From positions 1 to 38,738 of the forward strand of contig JALZWO010000156.1 in assembly GCA_023300375.1 (NCBI GenBank): a stretch of DNA of 38,738 bases. The letters are read 5' to 3'. The DNA comes from Granulosicoccus sp. (GTDB lineage Bacteria > Pseudomonadota > Gammaproteobacteria > Granulosicoccales > Granulosicoccaceae). Shown in pieces: positions 31,529-38,738 of this stretch. The notes beneath the pieces are model-generated. The model was not told the origin of the DNA and ran no database searches. It saw only the letters and a program-made list of their open reading frames with translations. The first letter of the stretch is position 1. Every line of letters begins with the position of its first letter. The translations under genes and the position numbers were made by a program.

Positions 31529-32122
31529 CTAGTTGGCGCTTGCTTCATTACTGCTGCTAAGATTTTTCAACCGCACTGAGTCTCTATTTGTGACCTGAAC
31601 AATAGCGTCAGCGGCGCGATCTACGCTAGCTTGGTCCACAACGCTCACCGTCACAGGCTCACCTGAACCGTAAGATTTGGGGTGATGGGCCTCAATAGTT
31701 TGAGTTACCGGAGAGGCTTTTTCGATACGCTGTAGATGGGAGGTCGCTTTCTTGGCAATGGCCGCCGCTTTCTTTGCTGTTTCGTGCGCACTGACAGCCC
31801 GCATTCGCATGTTGGATAGTTCAATGAAATGCTTTTTCCCAAGTGCTTCTTCGCGCTGGCGAAGTTGCATGTTCTCTTGGTTCAATTGCTGAAACTTGCC
31901 AAGAGCCAAGCTCAGTAATTTCTCCCTAGGCTCGTGCTGGTCAACAGCCGCCTGAAGCTCTGCAGTGGACTTTGCCATGCCCAGCATGTCAAGAGATCGT
32001 TGGTTGTGTTGCTGCATTAGCCTTTTTTTGAGCTTGCGTGCGCGACGAGTGCCCACGAAATACCCCAACGCTATGAGCGCTATAGCCCCAGCGGTAAAAA
32101 AGAGTATTTCAGTCCATTCCAT
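31529..32122 (-). CDS. Single-span coiled-coil protein, function unknown
   Basis: A protein of about 197 residues I do not recognise. MEWTEILFFTAGAIALIALGYFV forms one membrane span, followed by a basic stretch (GTRRARKLKKRLMQQHNQR) that should stay in the cytoplasm. A long Gln/Glu/Lys/Ala-rich helix to about residue 135 is likely a coiled coil. The C-terminal 60 residues are polar and less regular. A TTG at 32137 would add five residues; the ATG at 32122 makes the better membrane-protein start. It begins the three-gene set with the BON-OmpA and helix-hairpin-helix proteins; the similar N-terminal anchor plus coiled coil suggests they interact. Confidence 0.7.
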   Translation of the reverse strand: MEWTEILFFTAGAIALIALGYFVGTRRARKLKKRLMQQHNQRSLDMLGMAKSTAELQAAVDQHEPREKLLSLALGKFQQLNQENMQLRQREEALGKKHFIELSNMRMRAVSAHETAKKAAAIAKKATSHLQRIEKASPVTQTIEAHHPKSYGSGEPVTVSVVDQASVDRAADAIVQVTNRDSVRLKNLSSSNEASAN

Positions 32123-32342
32123 GGCGGTGCAGCTCAATCTTTAAAGGTTGCGTGTGAGCAATATACAAAAATAAAGCCAAGCGCGTACTCGAATATGTCG
32201 AAACAGGGATAATGTTCACATTAAGAAACTCACTGGTTGCACACTTGATCGGCGAACTAAATATCGGTTAAAACAACGCATTACAGTCCCTGCCTTATAT
32301 GAATCCTTGGAGAAATGTTAAATTTTGTGGCAAATATGACAG

Positions 32343-32362
32343 TTTTGAGAATTTTCTCAAAA
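32343..32362. promoter_or_regulatory. Palindrome upstream of the YehS-like gene
   Basis: ttttgaga (32343-32350) and tctcaaaa (32355-32362) surround attt. It lies in the 300-base divergent region, about 60 bases before the ATG at 32424, and could be an operator or an RNA hairpin. No regulator is suggested. Confidence 0.35.
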
Positions 32363-32423
32363 TTGATCGAAATGCTATAGAGCTCACACTTTCCAAGAAT
32401 TCAACCTCAGTCAGAACAAAATT

Positions 32424-32990
32424 ATGGATACAAATGACCTTAATAGGCGCTTACGTTTTGCACTCACTATGGATGACAGCGATGTCATAGATAGCTATCG
32501 GCACGTTGGATACGAAGCTTCAATCGAACTTGTGAAAGCGTGGAGAATAAAGCTGGGAGAGCCTGATTATGTGCCTTGCCCGCCCGCGGCTATTCATGCC
32601 ATGTTGAACGGTGTTGTTATTCAGAGGCGCGGGCCACAGGAGCCACTAGCTGCCAGTTCAACGCCGTCAACCGAGAAAAAGGCTGACGCCACTTCTAAGA
32701 CTCAATCTGGCAATACGTCTGGGTCAGGTGATGAGTCTGTCCAGATAGTGGACAACAACGAGATTCTTAAACAAATCCGCATAGCCTTGTCTTTGAGAAC
32801 AGACGATGTGCTGACGCTGATTAATTCTTCCGGAGGGAAGTTGAGCAAAGGTGAGCTAAATGCTTTATTCAGAAACCGCTCTGCAAGAAACTATCGTCGC
32901 TGTGGCGATCAGGTGTTGCGTTGGTTTCTTAGTGCCTTAGCCAGTGCTCGTGATGTAAAGCCTTCTGATACTGCTTCTGGCCCTGGTTGA
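32424..32990 (+). CDS. DUF1456 / YehS-family protein
   Basis: A 188-residue protein with two copies of the DUF1456 helical unit: NRRLRFALTMDDSDVIDSYRHVGYEASIELVKAWRI at the N-terminus and EILKQIRIALSLRTDDVLTLINSSGGKLSKGELNALFR in the second half. The ending is YRRCGDQVLRWFLSAL. It is longer than E. coli YehS (about 156 residues) because of a Ser/Thr/Lys/Gly-rich linker of about 45 residues between the two units. The biochemical role of the family is unknown. It appears to be a single-gene unit; a REP-like array begins about 70 bases downstream. Confidence 0.88.
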   Translation: MDTNDLNRRLRFALTMDDSDVIDSYRHVGYEASIELVKAWRIKLGEPDYVPCPPAAIHAMLNGVVIQRRGPQEPLAASSTPSTEKKADATSKTQSGNTSGSGDESVQIVDNNEILKQIRIALSLRTDDVLTLINSSGGKLSKGELNALFRNRSARNYRRCGDQVLRWFLSALASARDVKPSDTASGPG

Positions 32991-33057
32991 TTCGAATGGC
33001 GCTGACTTGCGGCAAGTTATTCCTGTGCGAGTGTAAATTCTCATGTGTCTGGCAATA

Positions 33058-33174
33058 GATTCACGCCTCCGCGGGAATGACGAGGAGGTTTCGCAGGAAT
33101 GTCGTGGGGCTTGTGGGGATTGACATGGAGGCTCTGCGGTCATGACTCAGGAGCTTTGTGGGAGTCACGCAAGG
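33058..33174. repeat. REP-like copy merging into a degenerate 22-bp tandem array
   Basis: A REP-like copy in inverse orientation (33058-33082, ending cgcgggaatgacg) continues as about five diverged units beginning near 33071, 33092, 33113, 33136 and 33158. Each resembles gcgggaatgacgtggaggctt. Period is 21-23 bases. The array lies between the YehS-like gene and the TAXI binding-protein gene. Translations of it, such as the PRRRES-type peptide on the minus strand, are artefacts. Confidence 0.7.
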
Positions 33175-33268
33175 ACACAAATTTCACAGCTGTAAACCGC
33201 TTCGGTTCTGTATTTGGTACATTGACTCAACGTGTTACATCCAATACGTCAAAAATAGAGGACGATTC

Positions 33269-34234
33269 ATGAAAATCAACATACTTGCCAGTGCTTGTCT
33301 GGTAAGCGCTACCTTGTTGTCGGGTGCGGCTGTCGCTCAGCAGCAATTTATTTCTATCGGCACAGGCGGCGTTACTGGTGTTTATTATCCTACGGGTGGC
33401 GCGATTTGCCGGCTAGTGAACAAAGGTCGTAAAGATCACGGCATCCGTTGTTCTGCGGAATCTACGGGTGGCTCGGTATACAACCTCAACACGGTTCGCG
33501 CTGGCGAACTTGAGTTTGGTGTTGCACAGTCAGATTGGCAGTACCACGCGTTTAATGGCACGTCAAAGTTTGAAGAGCAAGGCGCCTATGGCGATCTGAG
33601 AGCTGTGTTCTCTGTTCATCCAGAGCCGTTCTCGGTCATCGCACGTGCGGGCAGTGGCGTTAGCACGTTCAGTGATTTGAAAGGCAAGCGAGTCAATGTG
33701 GGTAATCCAGGTTCTGGTGTTCGCGCTACAGCCGAAGTTGTTATGGAAGCCTATGGCATGACAATGGACGACTTCTCAGTGGCATCAGAGCTAAAGGGCT
33801 CTGAGATGTCACAAGCACTTTGCGACGACAAAATCGATGCCATGATTTACACCGTAGGCCATCCAGCTGCGGCAATCACTGAAGTGACCAACACCTGCGA
33901 TGTGGATTTCGTAGAAGTTACTGGTCCTGAGATAGACAAGTTGATTGGTGATAACTCTTTCTATCGCAATGCGACTATCCCAGCCGGCATGTACAAAGAC
34001 CAAGAGGCTGATAACAACACGTTTGGTGTTGGTGCCACATTTGTCTCTTCAGCCGATGTGCCTGACGAGGTAGTTTATGTTGTGGTTCAGGCAGTTTTCG
34101 ACAACTTTGAAGACTTCAAGAAATTGCACCCGGCGTTCGCTAATTTGGAAGAAGAGCAGATGATCGCTGATGGCCTGTCTGCTCCTTTGCATGATGGCGC
34201 GGTTAAGTACTACAAAGAACGTGGCTGGCTGTAA
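33269..34234 (+). CDS. TAXI-family TRAP transporter solute-binding protein
   Basis: A 321-residue periplasmic binding protein. A signal peptide ([19 protein letters not shown], cleavage after AVA near residue 23) leads to [25 protein letters not shown], the hallmark opening of TAXI proteins. Typical later segments are [51 protein letters not shown] and [27 protein letters not shown] systems take up organic acids such as glutamate or 2-oxoglutarate; the ligand here is unknown. The frame extends upstream to 33158 through repeat DNA, but the ATG at 33269 with agagga at 33257-33262 is the real start. The permease gene follows after a hairpin. Confidence 0.94.
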   Translation: MKINILASACLVSATLLSGAAVAQQQFISIGTGGVTGVYYPTGGAICRLVNKGRKDHGIRCSAESTGGSVYNLNTVRAGELEFGVAQSDWQYHAFNGTSKFEEQGAYGDLRAVFSVHPEPFSVIARAGSGVSTFSDLKGKRVNVGNPGSGVRATAEVVMEAYGMTMDDFSVASELKGSEMSQALCDDKIDAMIYTVGHPAAAITEVTNTCDVDFVEVTGPEIDKLIGDNSFYRNATIPAGMYKDQEADNNTFGVGATFVSSADVPDEVVYVVVQAVFDNFEDFKKLHPAFANLEEEQMIADGLSAPLHDGAVKYYKERGWL

Positions 34235-34283
34235 TCAGTTTGTTGCAAGCTGCGTAATGACTTAAGCAGAAAGTAGTAAACCT

Positions 34284-34326
34284 GCGCTCTGCGAAAATCT
34301 GACTTTCGTAGAGCGCGGTCATTTTT
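34284..34326 (+). terminator. Hairpin between TAXI binding protein and permease genes
   Basis: gcgctctgcgaaa (34284-34296) pairs with tttcgtagagcgc (34304-34316) over 13 bp with one G-T pair and a 7-base loop. ggtca and then five T (34322-34326) follow. It probably reduces read-through into the permease gene and stabilises the binding-protein message. Confidence 0.7.
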
Positions 34327-34411
34327 AATGACTCACCTGCCGGTATTGGCATCGCCTTATCTCAAGTGCGCGTTCGTTTTCATTGATCGCCATTAAAAGG
34401 ACAGTATTCCA

Positions 34412-37090
34412 ATGAGCTCCATCGCAGAACCTGCAACTGCAGAAAACGTAACAACCACCGCCAAGTCAGTCGATGAATTTGCTGCTATCGACACAGGGGC
34501 TAGAAATCCTGCGGGTGGTATCGGCATGTTCATTGCCGTGCTAGCGTTTAGCTGGAGTTTGTTCCAGCTCTATGTGTCCTCGTTTGTCCCTTTCTGGCTA
34601 GCTGAAGCATTCGGCATTAACCTCATATTCAATGGCAGTCAGGTGCGGGTTATCCATCTAGCGTTTGCTATTGCATTAGCGTGTTTATCCTATCCACTGT
34701 TTGCAAACAGTGCACGCGATCGCATACCAGCTTACGACTGGGCATTGGCCATTGCCGGTGCCGCCTGTTGTCTTTACCTAGTAGTCTTCAAAGACGATAT
34801 TGCTGGGCGAGCAGGGCTACCTACCCTCAGTGATCTGGTGATATCAGCGGGCGGGATGGTATTGCTTGCCATAGCGGTCTACCGATCCTTAGGACTACCC
34901 ATGCTGATTGTGGCTGGTGTATTCGTGTTGTACGTGTTCTTTGGAGACGCTCAGGCGCTACCCGATGTGGTGCAGTGGAAAGGTGCCTCGTTTGGCAAGG
35001 CCATGTGGCATTACTGGATGCAAGGTGAGGGTGTTTTTGGCGTGGCACTGGGTGTTGCTTCGTCCATGATTTTTCTGTTCGTCTTGTTTGGCGCTCTGCT
35101 AGAACGGGCTGGAGCGGGCAACTATTTCATTCAAATGGCCTTTGGCACATTGGGACATTTTCGTGGAGGCCCTGCTAAAGCTGCAGTTGTGGCGTCTGCC
35201 TTGAGTGGCATTTATTCAGGTTCATCTATAGCCAATGTGGTGACCACCGGCACCTTTACTATTCCATTGATGAAACGCACAGGCTTCTCGGCTGAGAAAG
35301 CGGGGGCGGTAGAAGTCGCCTCATCGACCAATGGGCAGCTCACACCACCCGTCATGGGCGCGGCTGCTTTCCTCATTGCCGAATTCACTGGAGTTTCGTA
35401 TCCAGAAGTTATAAAGCACGCATTGTTGCCTGCGCTCATATCCTATATTGCGCTAATTTATATCGTTCATCTTGAGGCATTGAAGCTGGATCTTAAAGGG
35501 CTAGAAAAGCCGCCTTCGCACATTACCTTGATGCAAAAGCTCATTGGTTTTCTGTTTGGCTTCTTGGCCTTTGTAGCGCTGGGTGCCTTGGTGTATTACG
35601 GGCTGGGTTGGATCAGCACTGCTTTTCCTGGCATGACGCTTTATGGTGCCATGGCTATTTTTCTGTTTGTCTATCTGGTTCTTATTGCCATTGCTGCACG
35701 ACGTGAAGATCTGACTATGGACGATCCGAACGCACCATTGCTAGTGTTGCCTCGTCCGGCCGAAGTAGTTTTGACAGGCTTGCATTATCTTCTTCCAATA
35801 ATAGTTTTATTGTGGTGCATTCTTATAGAGCGCCTATCGCCCTCTTTATCGGCATTTTGGGCCTCTACTGGCATGATTTTTATTGTGCTTACCCAACACG
35901 TTTTAAAAACGATATTCCGTCTTGGTTCCTATAACGCTGAAGGTTTTTTCAGTGCTATTAAGCATGGTTTTACCGACCTTGGCGCTGGTATGGTTAGTGG
36001 CGCTCGCAGTATGGTGCCAATTGGTGTTGCTACTGGTGTGGCTGGTGTCATCATCGGAACCGTGTCGTTAACTGGTGCGCATCAGGTGGTGGGAGAGTTC
36101 GTTGAGTTTCTCTCTGGCGGCAGCCTCATTCTTATGTTGTTGCTGGTGGCTGTCATGAGTCTGTTGTTGGGCATGGGGTTGCCCACCACTGCCAACTACA
36201 TTGTTGTGTCTTCTCTCATGGCGCCGGTTATTGTATCGGTAGGTGCTCAACAAGGACTGGTAGTACCGTTGATCGCTGTTCACATGTTTGTGTTTTACTT
36301 CGGCATATTGGCAGATGACACGCCACCGGTGGGCCTTGCCGCGTTTGCGGCTAGTGCGATATCGGGCGGCGATCCTATTCGCACAGGCCTGCAAGGTTTT
36401 GCTTACGATATTCGCACCGCTTTGTTGCCGTTTCTCTTTATCTTCAACACTGAGCTGTTACTCATTGATGTCACGTTTGCTAAGGCCATTCTGGTCTTTG
36501 TAGTGGGTGTTGTGGCCATGATGTTGTTTGCCGCCGCCACTCAAGGGTACTTTTTTGCGCGTAGCCGCCTGTGGGAGTCGGGTTTGTTGTTGCTCGTCGC
36601 TTTCACATTGTTCAGACCAGGATTCTGGCTCGATCGTGTGCAGCCTCCATTCAATGAATTGCCGGGTAGTGAGCTGGTTACAGCGGCACAGAATCAAGCC
36701 GATGGAGAGCTATTGCGTTTGCAGGTGGTGGGGCCAGACTTTGATTACCCAGACAAGCTGGCTCAAATCACTGTGCTTGCCGATCTTGGTGAGCCAGCTG
36801 ATGGTCTTACACGTCTAGAACATGCAGGTTTAACCATTATCGAAGAGGACGGTGGTGTGACGCTGGAGGAGCCTTTTGCAGGAACGGCCTTCTTCCAGAC
36901 ACTACAAATGTTCGACTTCTATGCTGACCCACTGGTACGTATTGAGAAAGTCCAGATACCCGCAGAGCGAATACCCAAAGAGGTCTTCTACCTGCCAGCG
37001 TTATTACTGTTGGGTGTAGTGGTATTCTTCCAACGTCGGCGTCAAACTAAGCCTGCCTTCTTTGGAAAGGCTGACACCATGAAGGCCTAG
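34412..37090 (+). CDS. TRAP transporter fused permease (DctQM fusion, with C-terminal DUF3394)
   Basis: An 892-residue inner-membrane permease in which the small four-span DctQ-like part (about residues 35-190) is fused to the large DctM-like part, the usual partner of TAXI binding proteins. The transport core has GNYFIQMAFGTLGHFRGGPAKAAVVASALSGIYSGSSIANVVTTG and SSTNGQLTPPVMGAAAFLIAEF. A second half carries LLGMGLPTTANYIVVSSLMAPVIV and FGILADDTPPVGLAAFAASAISGG. After about residue 690 there is a DUF3394-type extension with two spans and a periplasmic section, then a last span and basic tail. It uses an ion gradient to import the substrate delivered by the TAXI protein. aaaagga precedes the ATG. 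Confidence 0.94.
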   Translation: MSSIAEPATAENVTTTAKSVDEFAAIDTGARNPAGGIGMFIAVLAFSWSLFQLYVSSFVPFWLAEAFGINLIFNGSQVRVIHLAFAIALACLSYPLFANSARDRIPAYDWALAIAGAACCLYLVVFKDDIAGRAGLPTLSDLVISAGGMVLLAIAVYRSLGLPMLIVAGVFVLYVFFGDAQALPDVVQWKGASFGKAMWHYWMQGEGVFGVALGVASSMIFLFVLFGALLERAGAGNYFIQMAFGTLGHFRGGPAKAAVVASALSGIYSGSSIANVVTTGTFTIPLMKRTGFSAEKAGAVEVASSTNGQLTPPVMGAAAFLIAEFTGVSYPEVIKHALLPALISYIALIYIVHLEALKLDLKGLEKPPSHITLMQKLIGFLFGFLAFVALGALVYYGLGWISTAFPGMTLYGAMAIFLFVYLVLIAIAARREDLTMDDPNAPLLVLPRPAEVVLTGLHYLLPIIVLLWCILIERLSPSLSAFWASTGMIFIVLTQHVLKTIFRLGSYNAEGFFSAIKHGFTDLGAGMVSGARSMVPIGVATGVAGVIIGTVSLTGAHQVVGEFVEFLSGGSLILMLLLVAVMSLLLGMGLPTTANYIVVSSLMAPVIVSVGAQQGLVVPLIAVHMFVFYFGILADDTPPVGLAAFAASAISGGDPIRTGLQGFAYDIRTALLPFLFIFNTELLLIDVTFAKAILVFVVGVVAMMLFAAATQGYFFARSRLWESGLLLLVAFTLFRPGFWLDRVQPPFNELPGSELVTAAQNQADGELLRLQVVGPDFDYPDKLAQITVLADLGEPADGLTRLEHAGLTIIEEDGGVTLEEPFAGTAFFQTLQMFDFYADPLVRIEKVQIPAERIPKEVFYLPALLLLGVVVFFQRRRQTKPAFFGKADTMKA

Positions 37091-37158
37091 CCTGTTTTGG
37101 TAAGGCCTACGACTTCAAAATCAATTCCCTATTTGCAACTGAACGTAATCTGTTATTT

Positions 37159-37674
37159 ATGAGCGAACAAAATCTCATCATTGATGAGCAGCGTGTAGTG
37201 TCTATGCACTACCAGCTGACCAACGGTTTTGATGAATTAATTGATAGTTCGCAAGGTGATGTGCCATTAACTTATATGCACAATTGCGGAGGACTATTGC
37301 CCAGTCTGGAAAGAGAGCTAACCGGCAAGCAAGCTGGAGAGCATGTCGCCGTTACGATTTATCCAGAGGATGCCTACGGTTATGCTCAGGAAGATCTTAT
37401 CGCCGAGTGGCCGCGAGACGTGGTTGAGCAAGCCCAGCAAGAGTTAAGCTTGGGCATGCGCTTCAAAGCCCTGGGTAATGACGGCGAATTTACACTGGCG
37501 AGCGTTGTGGAAATACGCGACGACACGGTAGTTCTCGATTCAAATCATCCATTGGCAGGGCAGGTGCTGAACTTCATGATAGCCATTGTGGATGTGCGTG
37601 AACCCACTGAGGAAGAATTGGCTCAGGGATATGCGAATGGCGGCAACGCGGCGGGCCTGTCTAAGCCGGAGTAA
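37159..37674 (+). CDS. FKBP-type peptidyl-prolyl isomerase, SlyD-like
   Basis: A 171-residue protein of the SlyD/FkpB group. It opens VVSMHYQLTNGFDELIDSS, then LTYMHNCGGLLPSLERELTGKQAGEHVAVTIYPEDAYG, in which the FKBP strand is interrupted by the insert-in-flap chaperone domain (DLIAEWPRDV... ) and resumes as VVLDSNHPLAGQVLNFMIAIVDVREPTEEEL. The NHPLAG motif is diagnostic for SlyD-like isomerases. The C-terminal tail is short and lacks the His/Cys-rich metal-binding tail of E. coli SlyD, so a nickel-storage role is unlikely. It acts as a cytoplasmic folding catalyst. It follows the TRAP permease by 68 bases with no terminator seen, so co-transcription is possible. Confidence 0.93.
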   Translation: MSEQNLIIDEQRVVSMHYQLTNGFDELIDSSQGDVPLTYMHNCGGLLPSLERELTGKQAGEHVAVTIYPEDAYGYAQEDLIAEWPRDVVEQAQQELSLGMRFKALGNDGEFTLASVVEIRDDTVVLDSNHPLAGQVLNFMIAIVDVREPTEEELAQGYANGGNAAGLSKPE

Positions 37675-37693
37675 GCTATCCGAGTGGTTTCAC

Positions 37694-37788
37694 GTCATCC
37701 CTACTTAGGTGGGGATCCATCGACGATAGAGCATGGATTCCCGCCTTCGCGCTAATGACGACTTCCTTATATTCTCGCGGGAACGACG
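37694..37788. repeat. Inverted pair of REP-like copies plus a fragment
   Basis: gtcatccctacttaggtggg (37694-37713) and, inverted, cccgccttcgcgctaatgac (37740-37759) face each other with a short spacer, joined by inner matches ggatccat/atggattc. A third partial copy (ctcgcgggaacgacgg) ends near 37788. The pair can form a long imperfect hairpin between convergent slyD and EAL genes. Confidence 0.75.
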
Positions 37789-37811
37789 GTACACCGCATT
37801 ACGTTGTTCTA

Positions 37812-38738
37812 CTAGCCCGCTCTACGCATCGGCGGCTGTTGTTCAGGCGTAGCATCCTCATCAGTATCTATCGATTCAAGCTCATCTGCCAACTGCTCTA
37901 GAGGGGTAGGCATCCGCAATCCGTAGCCTTGCGCATAGTTCACATTGATTTCTCTAAGAACCTGCAGTGCGGCATCGTCTTCAACAAATTCAGCGATGGT
38001 TTTTGCACCAACAGTCTGACCAATCTGGTTTATGGCGCTCACCATCTGCCTGTCCACGTCATTGTTAGTAATGTTTCGAACCAACGAGCCGTCTATTTTC
38101 AGGTAGTCAAATGAGAGCTGTTTCAGATAGGCGAAGTTGGAAAAACCGGAACCAAAATCGTCAAGTGCGAGCTCGCAGCCTAAATCGTGTATCCGTTCAA
38201 TGAACGTGTTGGCTTTGGCGAAGTTTCTAACCGCTGCACCCTCTGATATTTCAAAAGCGATTAACGATGGGTCAATATCACCACGGCTCAAGCGCTCAAC
38301 AATAAAGTCGCTGAAATCCTCATCAGCAAACGATAGGCCTGAGAGATTCACTAGTAAGCGAGGGATTACATACTTCGATTGATTCTCAGCCAGCCACTCA
38401 ACGACGTGAGTAAACACCCAGCGATCTATCTGGGTCATGACATTGTATTTTTCTGCAATAGGTATAAAGCGCGCAGGTGAGTATAGTTCTCCATTCTCGC
38501 TGCGAATACGGAGCAAAATTTCGCATTGCGCCATTTTTATACCGTTGGGCAAGATCTCGAACACTGGCTGAAAATACAGCGATAAACGATTGTCTGTTAA
38601 TGCCTTTCTGATTGCCTGAATGCCAGCTAGACTACTTCGATACTGAACCACTTCAGCATCGTTGTCTTGTGTCACGTGAATACGGTTTCTGCCCGATTGC
38701 TTGGCCACATAGCAAGCTGAGTCGACGTCGGCCAACAC
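37812..38738 (-). CDS. GGDEF-EAL protein, C-terminal part (c-di-GMP phosphodiesterase domain)
   Basis: The gene runs off the right edge; 308 codons are visible. The first residues (ADVDSACYVAKQSGRNRIHV) are the end of a GGDEF domain, so the full protein is a GGDEF-EAL hybrid whose N-terminus is not seen. The EAL domain covers the rest. The name motif is EIL (CEILLRI) rather than EAL, an accepted variation. VNLSG supplies the Asn, FEISEG a metal Glu, LALDDFGSGFSNF the DDFG, YLKIDGSLVR the Lys, and TIAEFVED the later Glu. Metal and catalytic residues look complete, so c-di-GMP hydrolysis is plausible. The tail (ESIDTDEDATPEQQPPMRRAG) is acidic and then basic. A GTG happens to start the visible frame but is not the true start. 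Confidence 0.93.
   Translation of the reverse strand: MLADVDSACYVAKQSGRNRIHVTQDNDAEVVQYRSSLAGIQAIRKALTDNRLSLYFQPVFEILPNGIKMAQCEILLRIRSENGELYSPARFIPIAEKYNVMTQIDRWVFTHVVEWLAENQSKYVIPRLLVNLSGLSFADEDFSDFIVERLSRGDIDPSLIAFEISEGAAVRNFAKANTFIERIHDLGCELALDDFGSGFSNFAYLKQLSFDYLKIDGSLVRNITNNDVDRQMVSAINQIGQTVGAKTIAEFVEDDAALQVLREINVNYAQGYGLRMPTPLEQLADELESIDTDEDATPEQQPPMRRAG

Noticed and set aside
32937-33143. Minus-strand 68-codon reading frame
   Set aside because: Its PRRRES-type peptide is a translation of REP-like repeats and it overlaps the YehS-family gene.
33158-33268. N-terminal extension of the TAXI binding protein
   Set aside because: It translates repeat DNA, would bury the signal peptide, and the ATG at 33269 has a good ribosome-binding site.

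Overview
The window looks like chromosomal DNA of a marine or otherwise aquatic, heterotrophic gammaproteobacterium. The clues are a gamma-type DNA polymerase II, a TAXI-TRAP transporter with a fused permease, a tripartite tricarboxylate transporter (TTT), RTX/thrombospondin-3 calcium-binding repeats, and an abundant GTCATTCCCGCG-type intergenic repeat. A Granulosicoccus-like relative is a guess from overall gene content only. I found no phage, insertion sequence, CRISPR array, rRNA or tRNA. Both window edges cut through genes.

Left part (1-9126): two permeases of a polar amino acid ABC importer (the first truncated) face a lone sugar-type periplasmic binding protein. Then come an orphan VWA-domain protein, a cytochrome P460-family lipoprotein, DNA polymerase II (minus strand) with a divergent coiled-coil membrane protein, and a solitary CpaC/RcpA-like secretin. 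The 350-base secretin leader carries a 14-bp tandem repeat and three successive hairpins.

Central part (9147-21854): a LacI-family regulator diverges from tctABC, followed by an acylating aldehyde dehydrogenase and an AMP-forming CoA ligase that resemble SauS and SauT of sulfoacetate catabolism. A textbook LacI-family operator lies in the divergent promoter. This reads as a regulated uptake-and-activation module: import, CoA activation, reduction to the aldehyde. Facing it is a complete pqqABCDE operon, including a 24-codon pqqA identified by reading the minus strand, with a strong hairpin-T-tract attenuator between pqqA and pqqB. Behind it is a glutathione-dependent formaldehyde dehydrogenase. 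No PQQ-dependent dehydrogenase lies in the window.

Right part (22364-38738): a Sec-exported beta-helix/TSP3/RTX protein; a YugP-type membrane zinc peptidase; a translationally coupled operon of an exported alpha/beta hydrolase with a NatAB-like ABC exporter; a three-gene set of membrane-anchored proteins (coiled coil, BON-OmpA, coiled coil plus acidic repeats plus helix-hairpin-helix), which is the least familiar grouping here; a YehS/DUF1456 protein; a TAXI-TRAP importer whose two genes are separated by a hairpin; a SlyD-like prolyl isomerase; and the C-terminal part of a GGDEF-EAL protein. REP-like repeats fill several of the spacers in this half.
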